Of a stretch of DNA of 64,000 nt, positions 1 through 9,493 are shown piece after piece (positions within the stretch are counted from its first letter, which is position 1; the number at the start of each line of letters is the position of its first letter). Position numbers and translations under genes: made by a program. Under the pieces are notes generated by a model. The model had not been told where the DNA came from and did not search any database. It was given only the letters and a program-made list of their open reading frames with translations. Origin of the DNA: Leptospira ellinghausenii (lineage in GTDB: Bacteria > Spirochaetota > Leptospiria > Leptospirales > Leptospiraceae); assembly GCF_003114815.1 (NCBI RefSeq), contig NZ_BFAZ01000003.1, forward strand, positions 186,001 to 250,000, read 5' to 3'.

Positions 1-2
1 TG

Positions 3-1136
3 CAGATGTTTCCTCTAGGAATTATTTCTTTTGGGCTCGTTAACATTTTTCGATTAGTTTCGAAAAAAAATGAAAATAGTTTAATGCTTTTTGTTTTTAT
101 TATTCCTGTCGTTTTTTCCGTATCTTTGAAGTATTCTTTTTTGTTATATGCATGGTTAGTCTTTATATTTTTAGTATTCAACTTTAAATCGAAAAAAAGA
201 ATCTTTTTGTTTTCGATGCTTTTTCTTTTGATTTATCTGATTTTCATATTGCCTTTTGCTTATTATCGGGTGAAATATTTGGGGGTAAGTGTATTCTATA
301 GTGCGATTGATCCTTTAAACGGAGACATCCCTGGATTAGGGAAATTTAAAGATTATTTAAAATCATATCAGGATACATCTCTTGGATTTCCTTATTTTTT
401 GTTTTTTCCAAATTACAAATCACCTGGGACTACCTTTATCGGCGCTTCTTTGTTAATTTTGCTTTTGGCTTTTGATAATCTCAAATATAAAAGATTCAAT
501 GGATTGTTTCTCCTTTTTTTGTTGGATCTCCTCTTGACTCGTTTTTTTTTGCAGCAGAGTTCGCGTTTTTATTTAGAAAGTTTCGCTTTGCTTTGTGTAT
601 ATTTATTAACTATCTCTGATTCAGAGAATAGAAGAAAATTGATACGATTCATTCAAATTCCAATATTTTCTCAAGCATTGATTGTTTTACTCATTTCAAT
701 TTATTTTGGAATCAATTTAGTGACTGGATTATTTTCTGTCTCGAGTCGAAAAAATATGATGAGAGAGAACGCTTTTGGATATGGATTGTCTGAAATGTCA
801 TATGAAAGTTTGCCAGTAAACTCTAAGCTTTTATTTAATCATACCTCATTGGTATTTTCTAAGAGAAGACCTTTTTCAGACGATTGGATGCGTTTTGTTG
901 ATACTTGTGATGATTTTAAATACTTTATTACATATTTACAGAAAAGTGGAGTAAACTATTTTTTGGTCAGGGATGGAAATTATAGTGATCGATACTTATT
1001 TAATGATTCAATGATTAATGAAGCAATATTAGATATCCCTAAGGAGTCGAGGATACCTTTAAATCGGAACCAAAAATATTCTGCAAAAATCGTAAAATTG
1101 AATAAAGAAAATTGGATGGGATGTTTTAGGAAATAA
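3..1136 (+). CDS. Polytopic membrane protein, probable GT-C-type glycosyltransferase, 5'-truncated by window edge
   Basis: The frame is open to the left edge; the first Met codon is at base 6, so the true start probably lies upstream. The visible 376 residues have about eight hydrophobic segments in the first 240 residues, then a soluble C-terminal region of about 130 residues. This layout (membrane helices plus a C-terminal periplasmic domain) resembles GT-C glycosyltransferases that use polyprenyl-phosphate sugars, but I see no diagnostic acidic loop motif because the N-terminus is missing. It lies 46 bases upstream of a GT4 gene in the same direction, so it probably belongs to the polysaccharide cluster. 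The family assignment is inference; an uncharacterised membrane protein is the safe reading. Confidence 0.6.
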   Translation, partial: QMFPLGIISFGLVNIFRLVSKKNENSLMLFVFIIPVVFSVSLKYSFLLYAWLVFIFLVFNFKSKKRIFLFSMLFLLIYLIFILPFAYYRVKYLGVSVFYSAIDPLNGDIPGLGKFKDYLKSYQDTSLGFPYFLFFPNYKSPGTTFIGASLLILLLAFDNLKYKRFNGLFLLFLLDLLLTRFFLQQSSRFYLESFALLCVYLLTISDSENRRKLIRFIQIPIFSQALIVLLISIYFGINLVTGLFSVSSRKNMMRENAFGYGLSEMSYESLPVNSKLLFNHTSLVFSKRRPFSDDWMRFVDTCDDFKYFITYLQKSGVNYFLVRDGNYSDRYLFNDSMINEAILDIPKESRIPLNRNQKYSAKIVKLNKENWMGCFRK

Positions 1137-1182
1137 ATTTAATGAGTAATTTTTTTGTATATTTATTTGGATTATCATTGCT

Positions 1183-2325
1183 ATGATTTTAGGTATCGAT
1201 GCTTCTCGTAATCGTTCCGGAGGTGCAGTCAATCACATTATTGGAATCATCACTTATTTCCGTATTGAAAAGCATGGGATTGATCATATTCATCTTTGGT
1301 CTTATCCGGATTTATTGGATAAAATTCCTGATTTTCCATGGTTGTCAAAACATTCCCCACCTGCTTTAAAAAAAACTCTTTTATCCCAATTGATTTGGCA
1401 AAGATTCATGTTAATCAAAGAAGCTCAACGTCTGTGCTGTGATTTAATGTTTGATACTGATGCAGGTTCAATTTCTGCATTTAAGCCATATGTTTCAATG
1501 AGCCAGGATTTGTTAAATTTTGAAAAAGATTCAACCAAATCCTATCGTATCGGATTCGCTTGGCTTCGTCTCAAGGTATTGTATTATGTGCAGAAGAATT
1601 CTTTTCGTAATGCAAATGGTGTCATATTCTTGACCAAGTATTCTAGTAATGTTATCCAAAAACATACAGGAAAATTAACTAATGTAAGGATTATTCCACA
1701 TGGAATTGATCCAGGTTTCAATAAAGATTTAAAACTAAAGAATTCACTAAGGAATAATGTAATCGATTGTATTTATATTTCTCCAATTTTGGAGTATAAA
1801 AATCACCTTCAGGTATTAGATGCTATTTTCCGTTTGCGAAAAGATGGAATCCAAATTAGAATTACTTTAGTTGGAGATGATAGAACTGATTTTGGTAAAT
1901 TTGTTTTAGAGAAAGCAAAAGAATATGACCCCAATGCGGAATTTATTTTTATTCTCGGAAAAAAAAATCATGAAAATTTGCCTGAAATACAGTCTAGATT
2001 TGACTTTGTAATTTTTGCATCTGGAGTGGAGAACATGCCAATTACCCTTATGGAGTCGATGCTTATGGGGTTACCAATTGCATGCTCTAATCAGGGGCCA
2101 ATGCCGGAAGTATTGGGCGATGCTGGTGTTTATTTTGATCCGTATTCTGTTGCATCTATTTATTCAACATTAGAACAACTTGTTCGAAATGATAAGTTAA
2201 GATTGAATATAGGTAAGAAAGCAAAACAATTAGCATTAAATTATACATGGGACAAATGCTCCGAAAATACATTTTCGTTTTTGGAAGAAATTGGAAAGGA
2301 CTTTAATAAAAATAAGAGGAAATAG
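1183..2325 (+). CDS. Glycosyltransferase family 4 (group 1)
   Basis: This is a 380-residue cytoplasmic glycosyltransferase. The N-terminal Rossmann half begins GIDASRNRSGGAVNH, a Gly-rich acceptor-side loop. The C-terminal half carries the GT4 nucleotide-sugar signature around residues 275-315: GVENMPITLMESMLMG, with the E-x7-E type motif, followed by PEVLGDAGVYFDP. The linker INIIPHGID-like stretch (IIPHGIDPGF, about residue 170) is also typical. It should add one sugar to the lipid-linked repeat unit; donor and acceptor cannot be read from sequence. It sits 23 bases before the amidotransferase gene, consistent with one transcript. Confidence 0.85.
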   Translation: MILGIDASRNRSGGAVNHIIGIITYFRIEKHGIDHIHLWSYPDLLDKIPDFPWLSKHSPPALKKTLLSQLIWQRFMLIKEAQRLCCDLMFDTDAGSISAFKPYVSMSQDLLNFEKDSTKSYRIGFAWLRLKVLYYVQKNSFRNANGVIFLTKYSSNVIQKHTGKLTNVRIIPHGIDPGFNKDLKLKNSLRNNVIDCIYISPILEYKNHLQVLDAIFRLRKDGIQIRITLVGDDRTDFGKFVLEKAKEYDPNAEFIFILGKKNHENLPEIQSRFDFVIFASGVENMPITLMESMLMGLPIACSNQGPMPEVLGDAGVYFDPYSVASIYSTLEQLVRNDKLRLNIGKKAKQLALNYTWDKCSENTFSFLEEIGKDFNKNKRK

Positions 2326-2348
2326 TTTATCTATTTATTTAATTATAA

Positions 2349-3488
2349 ATGAACTTGAGTTACCAAATCTGTACGAAAACTGTAATTGATTCAACCCTTC
2401 CTGATGTAACATTTGATAAAAATGGAATCTCCAGTGTATACTGGGATTTTCAGAACAATGTAAAACCTAATTGGTTTCCAAATGAGAAAGGACACAAAAT
2501 TCTAGAGAGTTACGTAGATCAAATCAAGAAGTCTGCAAAGAATAAAGATTTTGATTGCATATTAGGGCTAAGTGGTGGAGTTGATAGTTCCTATATGTTG
2601 CACACGATGGTTAAAGAATATGGTCTTAAGCCTCTTGTGTTTCATGTTGATGGCGGATGGAATTCTGAAATGGCCGTGAATAATATAAGTAAACTTGTAG
2701 ATAAGTTAAACTTAGATCTATTTACAGAAGTTATCAATTGGAATGAAATGAGAGATTTTCAATTAGCATGGTTTAAGTCAGGAGTACCTCATATAGATAT
2801 TCCGCAGGATCATGCTTTTGGAGCTGTGCTATATAAATTCTCAGACAAATATAATATCAAATATATACTCAATGGCGGCAATATCGCAACTGAATGTGTC
2901 ATTATGCCGTATAAGTATTATTATTGGGGTACTGATTTAGTTCATATACGAGATATCATCAAGAAATTTGGAACAGTCCCAATGAAGACTTATCCTTTCA
3001 GTTCGGTCTATAGACATAAAATCTATCAGAAGTATATTAAAGGGATGAAAGTTCTAAAACCATTAAATTTTATGCCTTATTCCAAAAACTTGGCAATTGA
3101 AACTTTGGAGAAGGAATACGGATGGAAATCATATGGGCAGAAACATTTTGAGTCCAGATTTACGCGATTTTATGAAGGTTATTGGTTGCCTACTCGTTTC
3201 AATTTTGATGTAAGAAGGAATCAGCTTTCAAGTCTGATATTAACGGGCCAAACAACGCGGGAGGAATCACTTGAAGTTTTAAAAAAACCTTCGTATGATC
3301 CAGAATTTCTCAAACAAGATTTTGAATTCATTGCTACAAAGCTTGGGATAAGTGCGGATGAATTGGATCATTACCACAAGATGGATTTGAAGTTTTACTG
3401 GGATTATAAAAATGATCATAACAAACTTAAATTTTTGGAAAATATAATTACATTTTTGAACGTAGGTAGAAGGGGTGGAGCTTTTTAG
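2349..3488 (+). CDS. N-acetyl sugar amidotransferase (WbpG/PseA-like)
   Basis: The 379-residue protein has an ATP-pyrophosphatase PP-loop, SGGVDSS, at residues 75-81, and DGGWNSE about 30 residues later. Family members work with a HisH-type glutaminase and a HisF-type partner to turn an acetamido group on a sugar into an acetamidino group, as in Pseudomonas O-antigen diamino sugars and in amidinated nonulosonic acids. The two partners follow directly (15-base gap to the HisH-like gene). The N-terminal region usually carries two CxxC pairs; here only Cys8 remains, with Thr11, Ser28 and Tyr31 at the other positions as I align them by memory. The substrate sugar is not evident from the window; its synthesis genes may lie upstream. 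Confidence 0.85.
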   Translation: MNLSYQICTKTVIDSTLPDVTFDKNGISSVYWDFQNNVKPNWFPNEKGHKILESYVDQIKKSAKNKDFDCILGLSGGVDSSYMLHTMVKEYGLKPLVFHVDGGWNSEMAVNNISKLVDKLNLDLFTEVINWNEMRDFQLAWFKSGVPHIDIPQDHAFGAVLYKFSDKYNIKYILNGGNIATECVIMPYKYYYWGTDLVHIRDIIKKFGTVPMKTYPFSSVYRHKIYQKYIKGMKVLKPLNFMPYSKNLAIETLEKEYGWKSYGQKHFESRFTRFYEGYWLPTRFNFDVRRNQLSSLILTGQTTREESLEVLKKPSYDPEFLKQDFEFIATKLGISADELDHYHKMDLKFYWDYKNDHNKLKFLENIITFLNVGRRGGAF

Positions 3489-3503
3489 CGATTACTCATA
3501 TTT

Positions 3504-4121
3504 ATGCTAACAATTATTGATTATGGTTTAGGGAATATACTCTCATTTCAAAATGTTTACAAAAGGATTAATATTGAAACTCGGATTGCAAAATCTATAG
3601 CTGATTTAGAAAATGCAACTAAGCTAATCCTTCCAGGTGTCGGTGCTTTTGATCATGCAGTAGACCTTTTAAATGCCTCTGGAATGCGAAGTAAAATAGA
3701 GGAATTGGTATTTCAAAAAAAAACTCCCATAATAGGAATTTGCGTTGGTATGCAAATTTTGGCAAATTCAAGTGAAGAAGGCACCAAACCTGGATTAGGT
3801 TGGATCGCTGGTTCTGTTAAAAAATTTGATTTTCGTAAGTTAGAAAAAAAGATTCCCATGCCACATATGGGATGGAACGACGTACAACCAAATGAAGAAG
3901 GCTCAGAATTGTTTCGCGGGTTGGATTCGGATTCACGGTTTTATTTTTTACATTCCTATTATTTTGAATGCACCGATAAACAAAACGAAATTTCTAAAAC
4001 AGACTATGGAAATAGTTTTTCAAGTGCTATCAAAAAGAATCATATCTATGGTGTGCAATTCCATCCAGAAAAGAGTCATCACTCTGGCCAAATACTTTTA
4101 AAAAATTTTGCTGAGATATAA
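3504..4121 (+). CDS. hisH: HisH-like glutamine amidotransferase subunit (sugar amidination)
   Basis: This is a class I glutaminase of 205 residues, the normal HisH length. The nucleophile Cys80 lies in GICVGMQIL; His187 and Glu189 lie in YGVQFHPEKS, completing the triad. It releases ammonia from glutamine and passes it to its synthase partner. The stop codon TAA (4119-4121) touches the ATG of the HisF-like gene, so the two are translationally coupled. The amidotransferase gene upstream and absence of other his genes mean it serves surface-sugar modification rather than histidine synthesis; the symbol reflects homology only. Confidence 0.88.
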   Translation: MLTIIDYGLGNILSFQNVYKRINIETRIAKSIADLENATKLILPGVGAFDHAVDLLNASGMRSKIEELVFQKKTPIIGICVGMQILANSSEEGTKPGLGWIAGSVKKFDFRKLEKKIPMPHMGWNDVQPNEEGSELFRGLDSDSRFYFLHSYYFECTDKQNEISKTDYGNSFSSAIKKNHIYGVQFHPEKSHHSGQILLKNFAEI

Positions 4122-4898
4122 ATGCTAAGACCCAGAATAATTCCTTGTTTGCTAGTGAAAGATGGTGGTCTTGTGAAAACACAGAAGTTTTCGGAGCCAA
4201 AATATGTAGGTGATCCGATTAATGCTGTCAAAATCTTTAATGAAAAAGAAGCTGATGAGTTGATCGTAATTGATATTGATGCAACTCGATATGCAAAGGA
4301 TCCTGATTTAAAACTTTTACAAAATCTTGCTAATGAAAGTCGAATGCCTATGTGCTATGGTGGCGGTGTAAAGACTGTTAGTCAAGCTAAGGCCGTTGTT
4401 TCTATCGGTATAGAAAAGGTGGCTTTAAGTTCTATAGTTGTAGAGAATCCTAATATCATCTCAAATATAGCAGATGAAATAGGAAGTCAAAGTGTTGTTG
4501 CTGTACTTGATATAAAGAAAAAAAAGCTAAGTTCTAAGTATGAAATTTGGACTCATAACGGGACAAAAAATTCCAAATTAGACCCTGTCGATTTTTCACT
4601 TGAGCTTCAAAGTTTAGGTGCAGGAGAAATAGTCATAAACTCAATCGATCATGATGGTATGATGGATGGTTTGGATTTTCCTATCCTTGAAAAAATTTAC
4701 AATCAATTATCAATTCCCATGACGATCGTCGGAGGAGTTGGCAGCCTAAAAGATATTGAAGAAGCCGTGCAAAAATTTAAGTATATTGGTGTTGGAGTTG
4801 GTAGTTTCTTTGTTTTTAAAGGGAAGTACCGAGCAGTGATGATAAATTACCCTACGATAGAAGAAAGAGATCATATTGTAGCAAATACGTTATTATAA
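4122..4898 (+). CDS. hisF: HisF-like synthase subunit (sugar amidination)
   Basis: This is a 258-residue beta/alpha barrel, the same length class as HisF. The start ATG abuts the HisH-like stop. Conserved phosphate-binding glycines appear in CYGGGVKT (about 78-85) and TIVGGVGS. Histidine-pathway HisF uses Asp11 and Asp130 for catalysis. Numbering from this start, Asp130 is present (VVAVLDI) but residue 11 is Leu (PCLLVKDGG). This fits the HisF2-type partner of WbpG-like enzymes, which channels ammonia rather than cyclising an imidazole. Probable role: ammonia channel for the PP-loop amidotransferase two genes upstream. The assignment as non-histidine HisF is well supported by context. Confidence 0.88.
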   Translation: MLRPRIIPCLLVKDGGLVKTQKFSEPKYVGDPINAVKIFNEKEADELIVIDIDATRYAKDPDLKLLQNLANESRMPMCYGGGVKTVSQAKAVVSIGIEKVALSSIVVENPNIISNIADEIGSQSVVAVLDIKKKKLSSKYEIWTHNGTKNSKLDPVDFSLELQSLGAGEIVINSIDHDGMMDGLDFPILEKIYNQLSIPMTIVGGVGSLKDIEEAVQKFKYIGVGVGSFFVFKGKYRAVMINYPTIEERDHIVANTLL

Positions 4899-4930
4899 AA
4901 AAATGAAATTAAACGCTGGAAAAAATAAAT

Positions 4931-5965
4931 ATGTTTAATAATAAAACATTACTCATTACGGGTGGGACTGGTTCTTTTGGGAAAGCTGTTCTGAATCGTT
5001 TCTTAAGTTCAGAGATCAAAGAGATAAGAATCTTTAGTCGAGATGAAAAAAAACAAGATGATCTCAGAAAAAAATATAACAATCCAAAGATTAAGTTTTT
5101 TTTGGGAGATGTGAGGGATGCTTCTTCTTTAACAGGTGCATTTTCAGGTGTTGATTACATTTTTCATGCTGCGGCATTAAAGCAGGTTCCTTCTTGTGAA
5201 TTTTTTCCTATGGAAGCATTTAAAACTAATGTGATGGGAACAGAAAATGTTTTGCAGGTTGCATATGATCTTGGTATTAAAAAAGTAATTTGTTTGAGCA
5301 CAGATAAGGCAGTTTACCCCATCAATGCAATGGGAATTTCGAAAGCCATGATGGAAAAAGTTATGGTAGCAAAAACTAGAAATTTTGACGAATCACGTAT
5401 GATTGTTTGTGGAACCAGGTATGGAAATGTAATGGCATCAAGGGGTTCTGTAATTCCACTTTTTGTCGACCAACTCCTAAAAAAACAAGCCTTTACAATT
5501 ACCGACCCGAATATGACGCGTTTTATGATGACATTGGACGATGCCGTAGAGCTTGTGTTGTATGCCTTTGAAAATGGAAACAATGGAGATATATTTGTTC
5601 AAAAATCTCCTGCAGCGACGATAGAGATTCTTGCGAAAGCAATTCTTGATCTTTTTAACAAAATGGACCATCCAATCAAAACAATTGGTACTAGACACGG
5701 TGAAAAATTGTATGAAACTCTATTAAGTAGAGAAGAAATTACATCTGCAGAAGATAGAGGTGATTATTTCCGAATTCCACCTGATTTAAGGGATTTGAAC
5801 TACGACAAATTTGTAGAGCAAGGGGAAGGGAAAATTTCTATCACAGAAGATTATAATTCTCATAATACCAAAAGACTCAATTTGGAAGAAATGAAATCTC
5901 TCCTTTTAAAACTTTCTTTTATTCGAGATATTTTGGATGGGAAAGATGCAGAAACTTGGGATTAA
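4931..5965 (+). CDS. capE: UDP-GlcNAc 4,6-dehydratase/5-epimerase (CapE/FnlA/WbjB type)
   Basis: This extended SDR of 344 residues catalyses the first step from UDP-GlcNAc toward UDP-N-acetyl-L-fucosamine. The NAD(P) site is TGGTGSFG at residues 10-17. The catalytic segment is STDKAVYPINAMGISK, where residue 134 is Met instead of the usual SDR Tyr, with Lys138 kept; this is the pattern I recall for the CapE/WbjB subgroup and separates it from PseB/FlaA1 dehydratases. The next two genes are the matching reductase and 2-epimerase, so the pathway is complete. It begins 32 bases after the HisF-like gene. Confidence 0.9.
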   Translation: MFNNKTLLITGGTGSFGKAVLNRFLSSEIKEIRIFSRDEKKQDDLRKKYNNPKIKFFLGDVRDASSLTGAFSGVDYIFHAAALKQVPSCEFFPMEAFKTNVMGTENVLQVAYDLGIKKVICLSTDKAVYPINAMGISKAMMEKVMVAKTRNFDESRMIVCGTRYGNVMASRGSVIPLFVDQLLKKQAFTITDPNMTRFMMTLDDAVELVLYAFENGNNGDIFVQKSPAATIEILAKAILDLFNKMDHPIKTIGTRHGEKLYETLLSREEITSAEDRGDYFRIPPDLRDLNYDKFVEQGEGKISITEDYNSHNTKRLNLEEMKSLLLKLSFIRDILDGKDAETWD

Positions 5966-6028
5966 TTAACCATGTTTTTTGTTTTAGAAATAATAATTGG
6001 TTATATTTCCCTAGGATCAGTCATTTAA

Positions 6029-7138
6029 ATGAAAATACTCATAACAGGAGCTGATGGATTTATTGCAACAAACCTACGAATCCATATTTCTCAAAACAAA
6101 AATCATGAACTGTTTTTACACACTAAGAATACTACTGAAAGTGAACTTTTTCATTTTTTAAAAACAGCTGACTTTATCTTTCACTTAGCAGGCGTGAATA
6201 GACCATTATCGGAAAGTGAATTTTTTATTGGAAACTCAGATTTAACTAAAAAGATTGTTACACATTTGGAGAGTTTAAATAAAAAAACTCCGATTGTTTT
6301 TTCCTCTTCAATCCAAGCACTGCTAACAAACTCCTATGGAATTTCAAAAAAACAAGCTGAAGATTGTATCCTAGACTTTGGTAAAAAAACAGGAGCTTTG
6401 ACTTTTATTTACAGGTTACCAAACGTATTCGGTAAGTTTTCTAAACCAAATTATAATTCTGTTGTGGCAACTTTCTGTCACAATATAGCAAGGTCTTTGC
6501 CAATTGTTGTGAATGACAGAGAAAAAGAATTAAATCTTTGTTATATTGATGATTTGGTTTCTAGTTTTTTGGAGACACTGGATGGAAAGAATTTATCCGG
6601 ATATATTGATGTAACACCGGTTTATACAATTACGCTTGGAGAATTAGCAGATTTAATTACAGGTTTTAGAGACAACAGGGAAAAACTATTGATTGAAAAT
6701 GTAGGCCAGGGTTTCATTCGAGCAATCTATTCTACATACATTAGTTTCTTACCAATTACTTCCTGCAATTATACGCTACCAAAATATGAAGATCCGAGAG
6801 GTTCCTTTGTTGAGATGTTAAAAACAAAGGAAGCAGGGCAATTTTCATTTTTTTCCGCACTACCTGGAGTTACACGGGGAAGACATTATCATCATACCAA
6901 AACTGAAAAGTTTTTGATTATAAGGGGCAAGGCACTGTTTCGGTTCCAACATTTAATCACAAAGGAATATTATGAGTTAGTTGTAACTGATGAGAATCCA
7001 ACGATAGTTGATACGATTCCTGGTTGGACTCATGATATTACAAATATTGGTGAAAATGATTTGATAGTTATGCTTTGGGCAAATGAAGTTTTTAATCGAG
7101 AGTTACCTGATACTATTGCGGCTGAAATTACAAAATGA
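6029..7138 (+). CDS. capF: CapF/FnlB/WbjC-type reductase with C-terminal cupin
   Basis: This is a 369-residue two-domain protein. The N-terminal SDR domain starts with the nucleotide-binding motif TGADGFIA (residues 6-13) and has an intact YGISK catalytic pair. The C-terminal third (about 255-369) is a cupin, with GVTRGRHYHHTKTEKFLII as its metal-binding HxH...E segment. CapF proteins have exactly this fusion and carry out C3 epimerisation and C4 reduction of the CapE product. Its stop overlaps the start of the next gene (ATGA), indicating coupled translation. Confidence 0.9.
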   Translation: MKILITGADGFIATNLRIHISQNKNHELFLHTKNTTESELFHFLKTADFIFHLAGVNRPLSESEFFIGNSDLTKKIVTHLESLNKKTPIVFSSSIQALLTNSYGISKKQAEDCILDFGKKTGALTFIYRLPNVFGKFSKPNYNSVVATFCHNIARSLPIVVNDREKELNLCYIDDLVSSFLETLDGKNLSGYIDVTPVYTITLGELADLITGFRDNREKLLIENVGQGFIRAIYSTYISFLPITSCNYTLPKYEDPRGSFVEMLKTKEAGQFSFFSALPGVTRGRHYHHTKTEKFLIIRGKALFRFQHLITKEYYELVVTDENPTIVDTIPGWTHDITNIGENDLIVMLWANEVFNRELPDTIAAEITK

Positions 7139-8265
7139 AAAAGTTAAAAGTATTTACTGTAATTGGAACAAGACCAGAAATCATTCGACTTTCGCGAGTC
7201 ATGATTGCGCTTGATGAAGCATGTGATCATAAAATCATTCATACCGGTCAAAACTACGATTTTGAACTTAACGAGATTTTTTTCCAGGATTTGGGAATCA
7301 GAAAACCTGATTACTTTTTAGAGGCAGCAGGGGGAACTGGAGCCGAGACAATTGGAAAAATCATTATTGGTTTTGATAAATTGTTGTCTAAAGAGATTCC
7401 TGATGCACTCCTTGTGTTAGGTGATACAAATAGCTGTTTAGCGGTGATTCCTGCAAAGCGACGGAAAATTCCAATTTTCCATATGGAAGCAGGGAACAGG
7501 TGTTTTGATTTACGAGTTCCTGAAGAAATTAACCGCCGTATTGTAGATCATACATCCGATATCAACTTAACTTACAGTTCCATTGCTCGGGAATATTTAT
7601 TACGCGAAGGTTTACCTCCTGACCAAATCATCAAAACTGGAAGTCCTATGTATGAAGTTCTAAATCATTATAAAAATAGAATCCAGTCTTCAAAAATTTT
7701 AGAACAACTAAATTTAAAAAGTAATGAGTACTTTTTGGTTTCGGCTCACAGAGAGGAAAATATAGACTCTGAACGAAACTTCCGTTCGTTAGTAGATACG
7801 CTTAATACAATTGCGGAGAGATATAATCTCCCTGTGGTGGTATCAACTCACCCTAGGACACAGAAAAAAATAGATCAATATATGATTCAATTCCATAAAA
7901 ATATTATGTTATTAAAGCCATTAGGTTTTATGGATTATAACAAACTTCAAATTGAGTCGAAAGCAGTACTTTCAGATAGTGGAACCATTACAGAGGAATC
8001 GTCCATTTTAAAATTTTCAGCTTTAAACATCAGAGAAGCACATGAAAGACCAGAAGGAATGGAAGAAGCGGCTGTGATGATGGTGGGACTTAATAAAGAA
8101 CGGATCCTGCAAGCACTTGCATTATTGGAAACGGAAGGGAACAATTTCCTAAATCAATCTAGATTGGTAGGAGATTATTCCATGCCCAATGTTTCTGCAA
8201 AGGTTGTTCGAATTATATTAAGTTATACCGATTATGTGAACAGAATCGTTTGGAAACGATACTGA
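7135..8265 (+). CDS. capG: UDP-N-acetylglucosamine 2-epimerase-like (CapG/FnlC/WbjD)
   Basis: This 376-residue protein belongs to the non-hydrolysing UDP-GlcNAc 2-epimerase (WecB) fold: it opens TVIGTRPEIIRLSRV and has HTGQNYD, HMEAGNRCFD and SAHREEN. Within this family the CapG branch performs the last epimerisation giving UDP-L-FucNAc. The four-base overlap with the CapF-like gene and the full E-F-G order make that role much likelier than enterobacterial common antigen ManNAc synthesis. The sequence has SDSGTITEESSIL near residue 280, matching the nucleotide-binding SDSGG region. Confidence 0.9.
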   Translation: MKKLKVFTVIGTRPEIIRLSRVMIALDEACDHKIIHTGQNYDFELNEIFFQDLGIRKPDYFLEAAGGTGAETIGKIIIGFDKLLSKEIPDALLVLGDTNSCLAVIPAKRRKIPIFHMEAGNRCFDLRVPEEINRRIVDHTSDINLTYSSIAREYLLREGLPPDQIIKTGSPMYEVLNHYKNRIQSSKILEQLNLKSNEYFLVSAHREENIDSERNFRSLVDTLNTIAERYNLPVVVSTHPRTQKKIDQYMIQFHKNIMLLKPLGFMDYNKLQIESKAVLSDSGTITEESSILKFSALNIREAHERPEGMEEAAVMMVGLNKERILQALALLETEGNNFLNQSRLVGDYSMPNVSAKVVRIILSYTDYVNRIVWKRY

Positions 8266-8281
8266 TATATTTTTTAAGTTA

Positions 8282-9493
8282 ATGAAAGTTCTCATCATCG
8301 TAGACGACTATTTACCAAAGAGCATTAAGGTAGCTGGTAAAATGATGCATGAACTTGCATTAGAGTTTTTACATTCTGGTCATGTTGTCACAGTGGTGAC
8401 TCCGGATCAAGACTCAAAAGAATCTTATACATTAGATGATTTAGACGGAATTAAAATTCTTCGTTTCCGATCAGGCAGAATTAAAAACGTTTCAAAACCA
8501 ATCCGACTCATCAATGAAATGTTATTATCATTTCGCGCTCAAAAAGCTCTATCCGTTTGGTTAAACTCAAATCCTCATGATTTCATTGTATTTTATTCTC
8601 CCACTATTTTTTGGTCAGGGTTAGTACAATATTTAAAGAAAATTTGGAAATCTCCGGCTTACTTAATTCTCCGGGATTTTTTTCCTCAATGGGTCATAGA
8701 CAATGGAATGATTGGCGAACACTCAATCCTTGCTTATTTATTTCGTTTTTACGAAAGAAAGCTATATGCAACTGCTGATGTAATTGGTATTCAATCACCC
8801 GCCAATTTGAAATGGTTTTCAGAAACAAATCAACATATACGCAATACTCAGCTATTATACAATTGGGCCTCACCTTTAGTAGATAGCAAAAAAATGGTTC
8901 CTATCGATATTAGAAAGAAATTCAACCTGGGCGATCATATCATTTTCTTTTATGGTGGAAACATTGGTCATGCCCAGGATATGAAAAATCTTTTGATTCT
9001 TGCCGAACGAATGTTAACCTTCCCGAAAGTACAGTTTTTATTCCTTGGAGCAGGGGATGAATTTCAATTAGTCCAAGACACGATTAAGAGCAAGAATTTA
9101 TCTAATTGTATATTGTTAGAATCTGTTTCGCAAGAGGTATTTACCTCTATATTGACTCAAATTGATATAGGACTTTTTACTCTACATCCAGACCATAAAA
9201 CACATAACTTTCCTGGAAAAATTCTTGGATATATGCAAGTCGGAGTTCCGATTCTTGGAGCAGTGAATAGGGGAAATGATTTAAAAACGGTGATTGAAGA
9301 GGGAAATGCAGGATTTGTTTCCAATGCAGGGGATCACGAAACCTTGTATCAAAATGCTTTAGCCTTACTTGATAAGAACTATCGTAATTCAATGGGAAAA
9401 AATTCCAAAAAACTTTTGGAGACAACATTTTCCATAGAGACAACTGCTGAAAAAATAATCAATTCATTAGTTAAAGGGAAGGTATTGTCTTAA
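8282..9493 (+). CDS. wbuB: WbuB-like glycosyltransferase (probable L-FucNAc transferase)
   Basis: This GT4-family protein has 403 residues. It opens MKVLIIVDDYLPKSIKVAGKM, contains LILRDFFPQWVIDNGM in the middle, and has YGGNIGHAQDMKNLL at about residue 220, features of the WbuB branch. In enterobacterial clusters wbuB directly follows the fnlABC set and adds L-FucNAc; the same order here supports that donor. Gap to CapG-like gene: 16 bases. The sugar specificity is inferred from context, the fold and family from sequence. Confidence 0.82.
   Translation: MKVLIIVDDYLPKSIKVAGKMMHELALEFLHSGHVVTVVTPDQDSKESYTLDDLDGIKILRFRSGRIKNVSKPIRLINEMLLSFRAQKALSVWLNSNPHDFIVFYSPTIFWSGLVQYLKKIWKSPAYLILRDFFPQWVIDNGMIGEHSILAYLFRFYERKLYATADVIGIQSPANLKWFSETNQHIRNTQLLYNWASPLVDSKKMVPIDIRKKFNLGDHIIFFYGGNIGHAQDMKNLLILAERMLTFPKVQFLFLGAGDEFQLVQDTIKSKNLSNCILLESVSQEVFTSILTQIDIGLFTLHPDHKTHNFPGKILGYMQVGVPILGAVNRGNDLKTVIEEGNAGFVSNAGDHETLYQNALALLDKNYRNSMGKNSKKLLETTFSIETTAEKIINSLVKGKVLS

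Noticed and set aside
3504..4898. Histidine biosynthesis genes hisH-hisF in their usual role
   Set aside because: There are no other his genes, the PP-loop amidotransferase precedes them, and HisF residue 11 is Leu.
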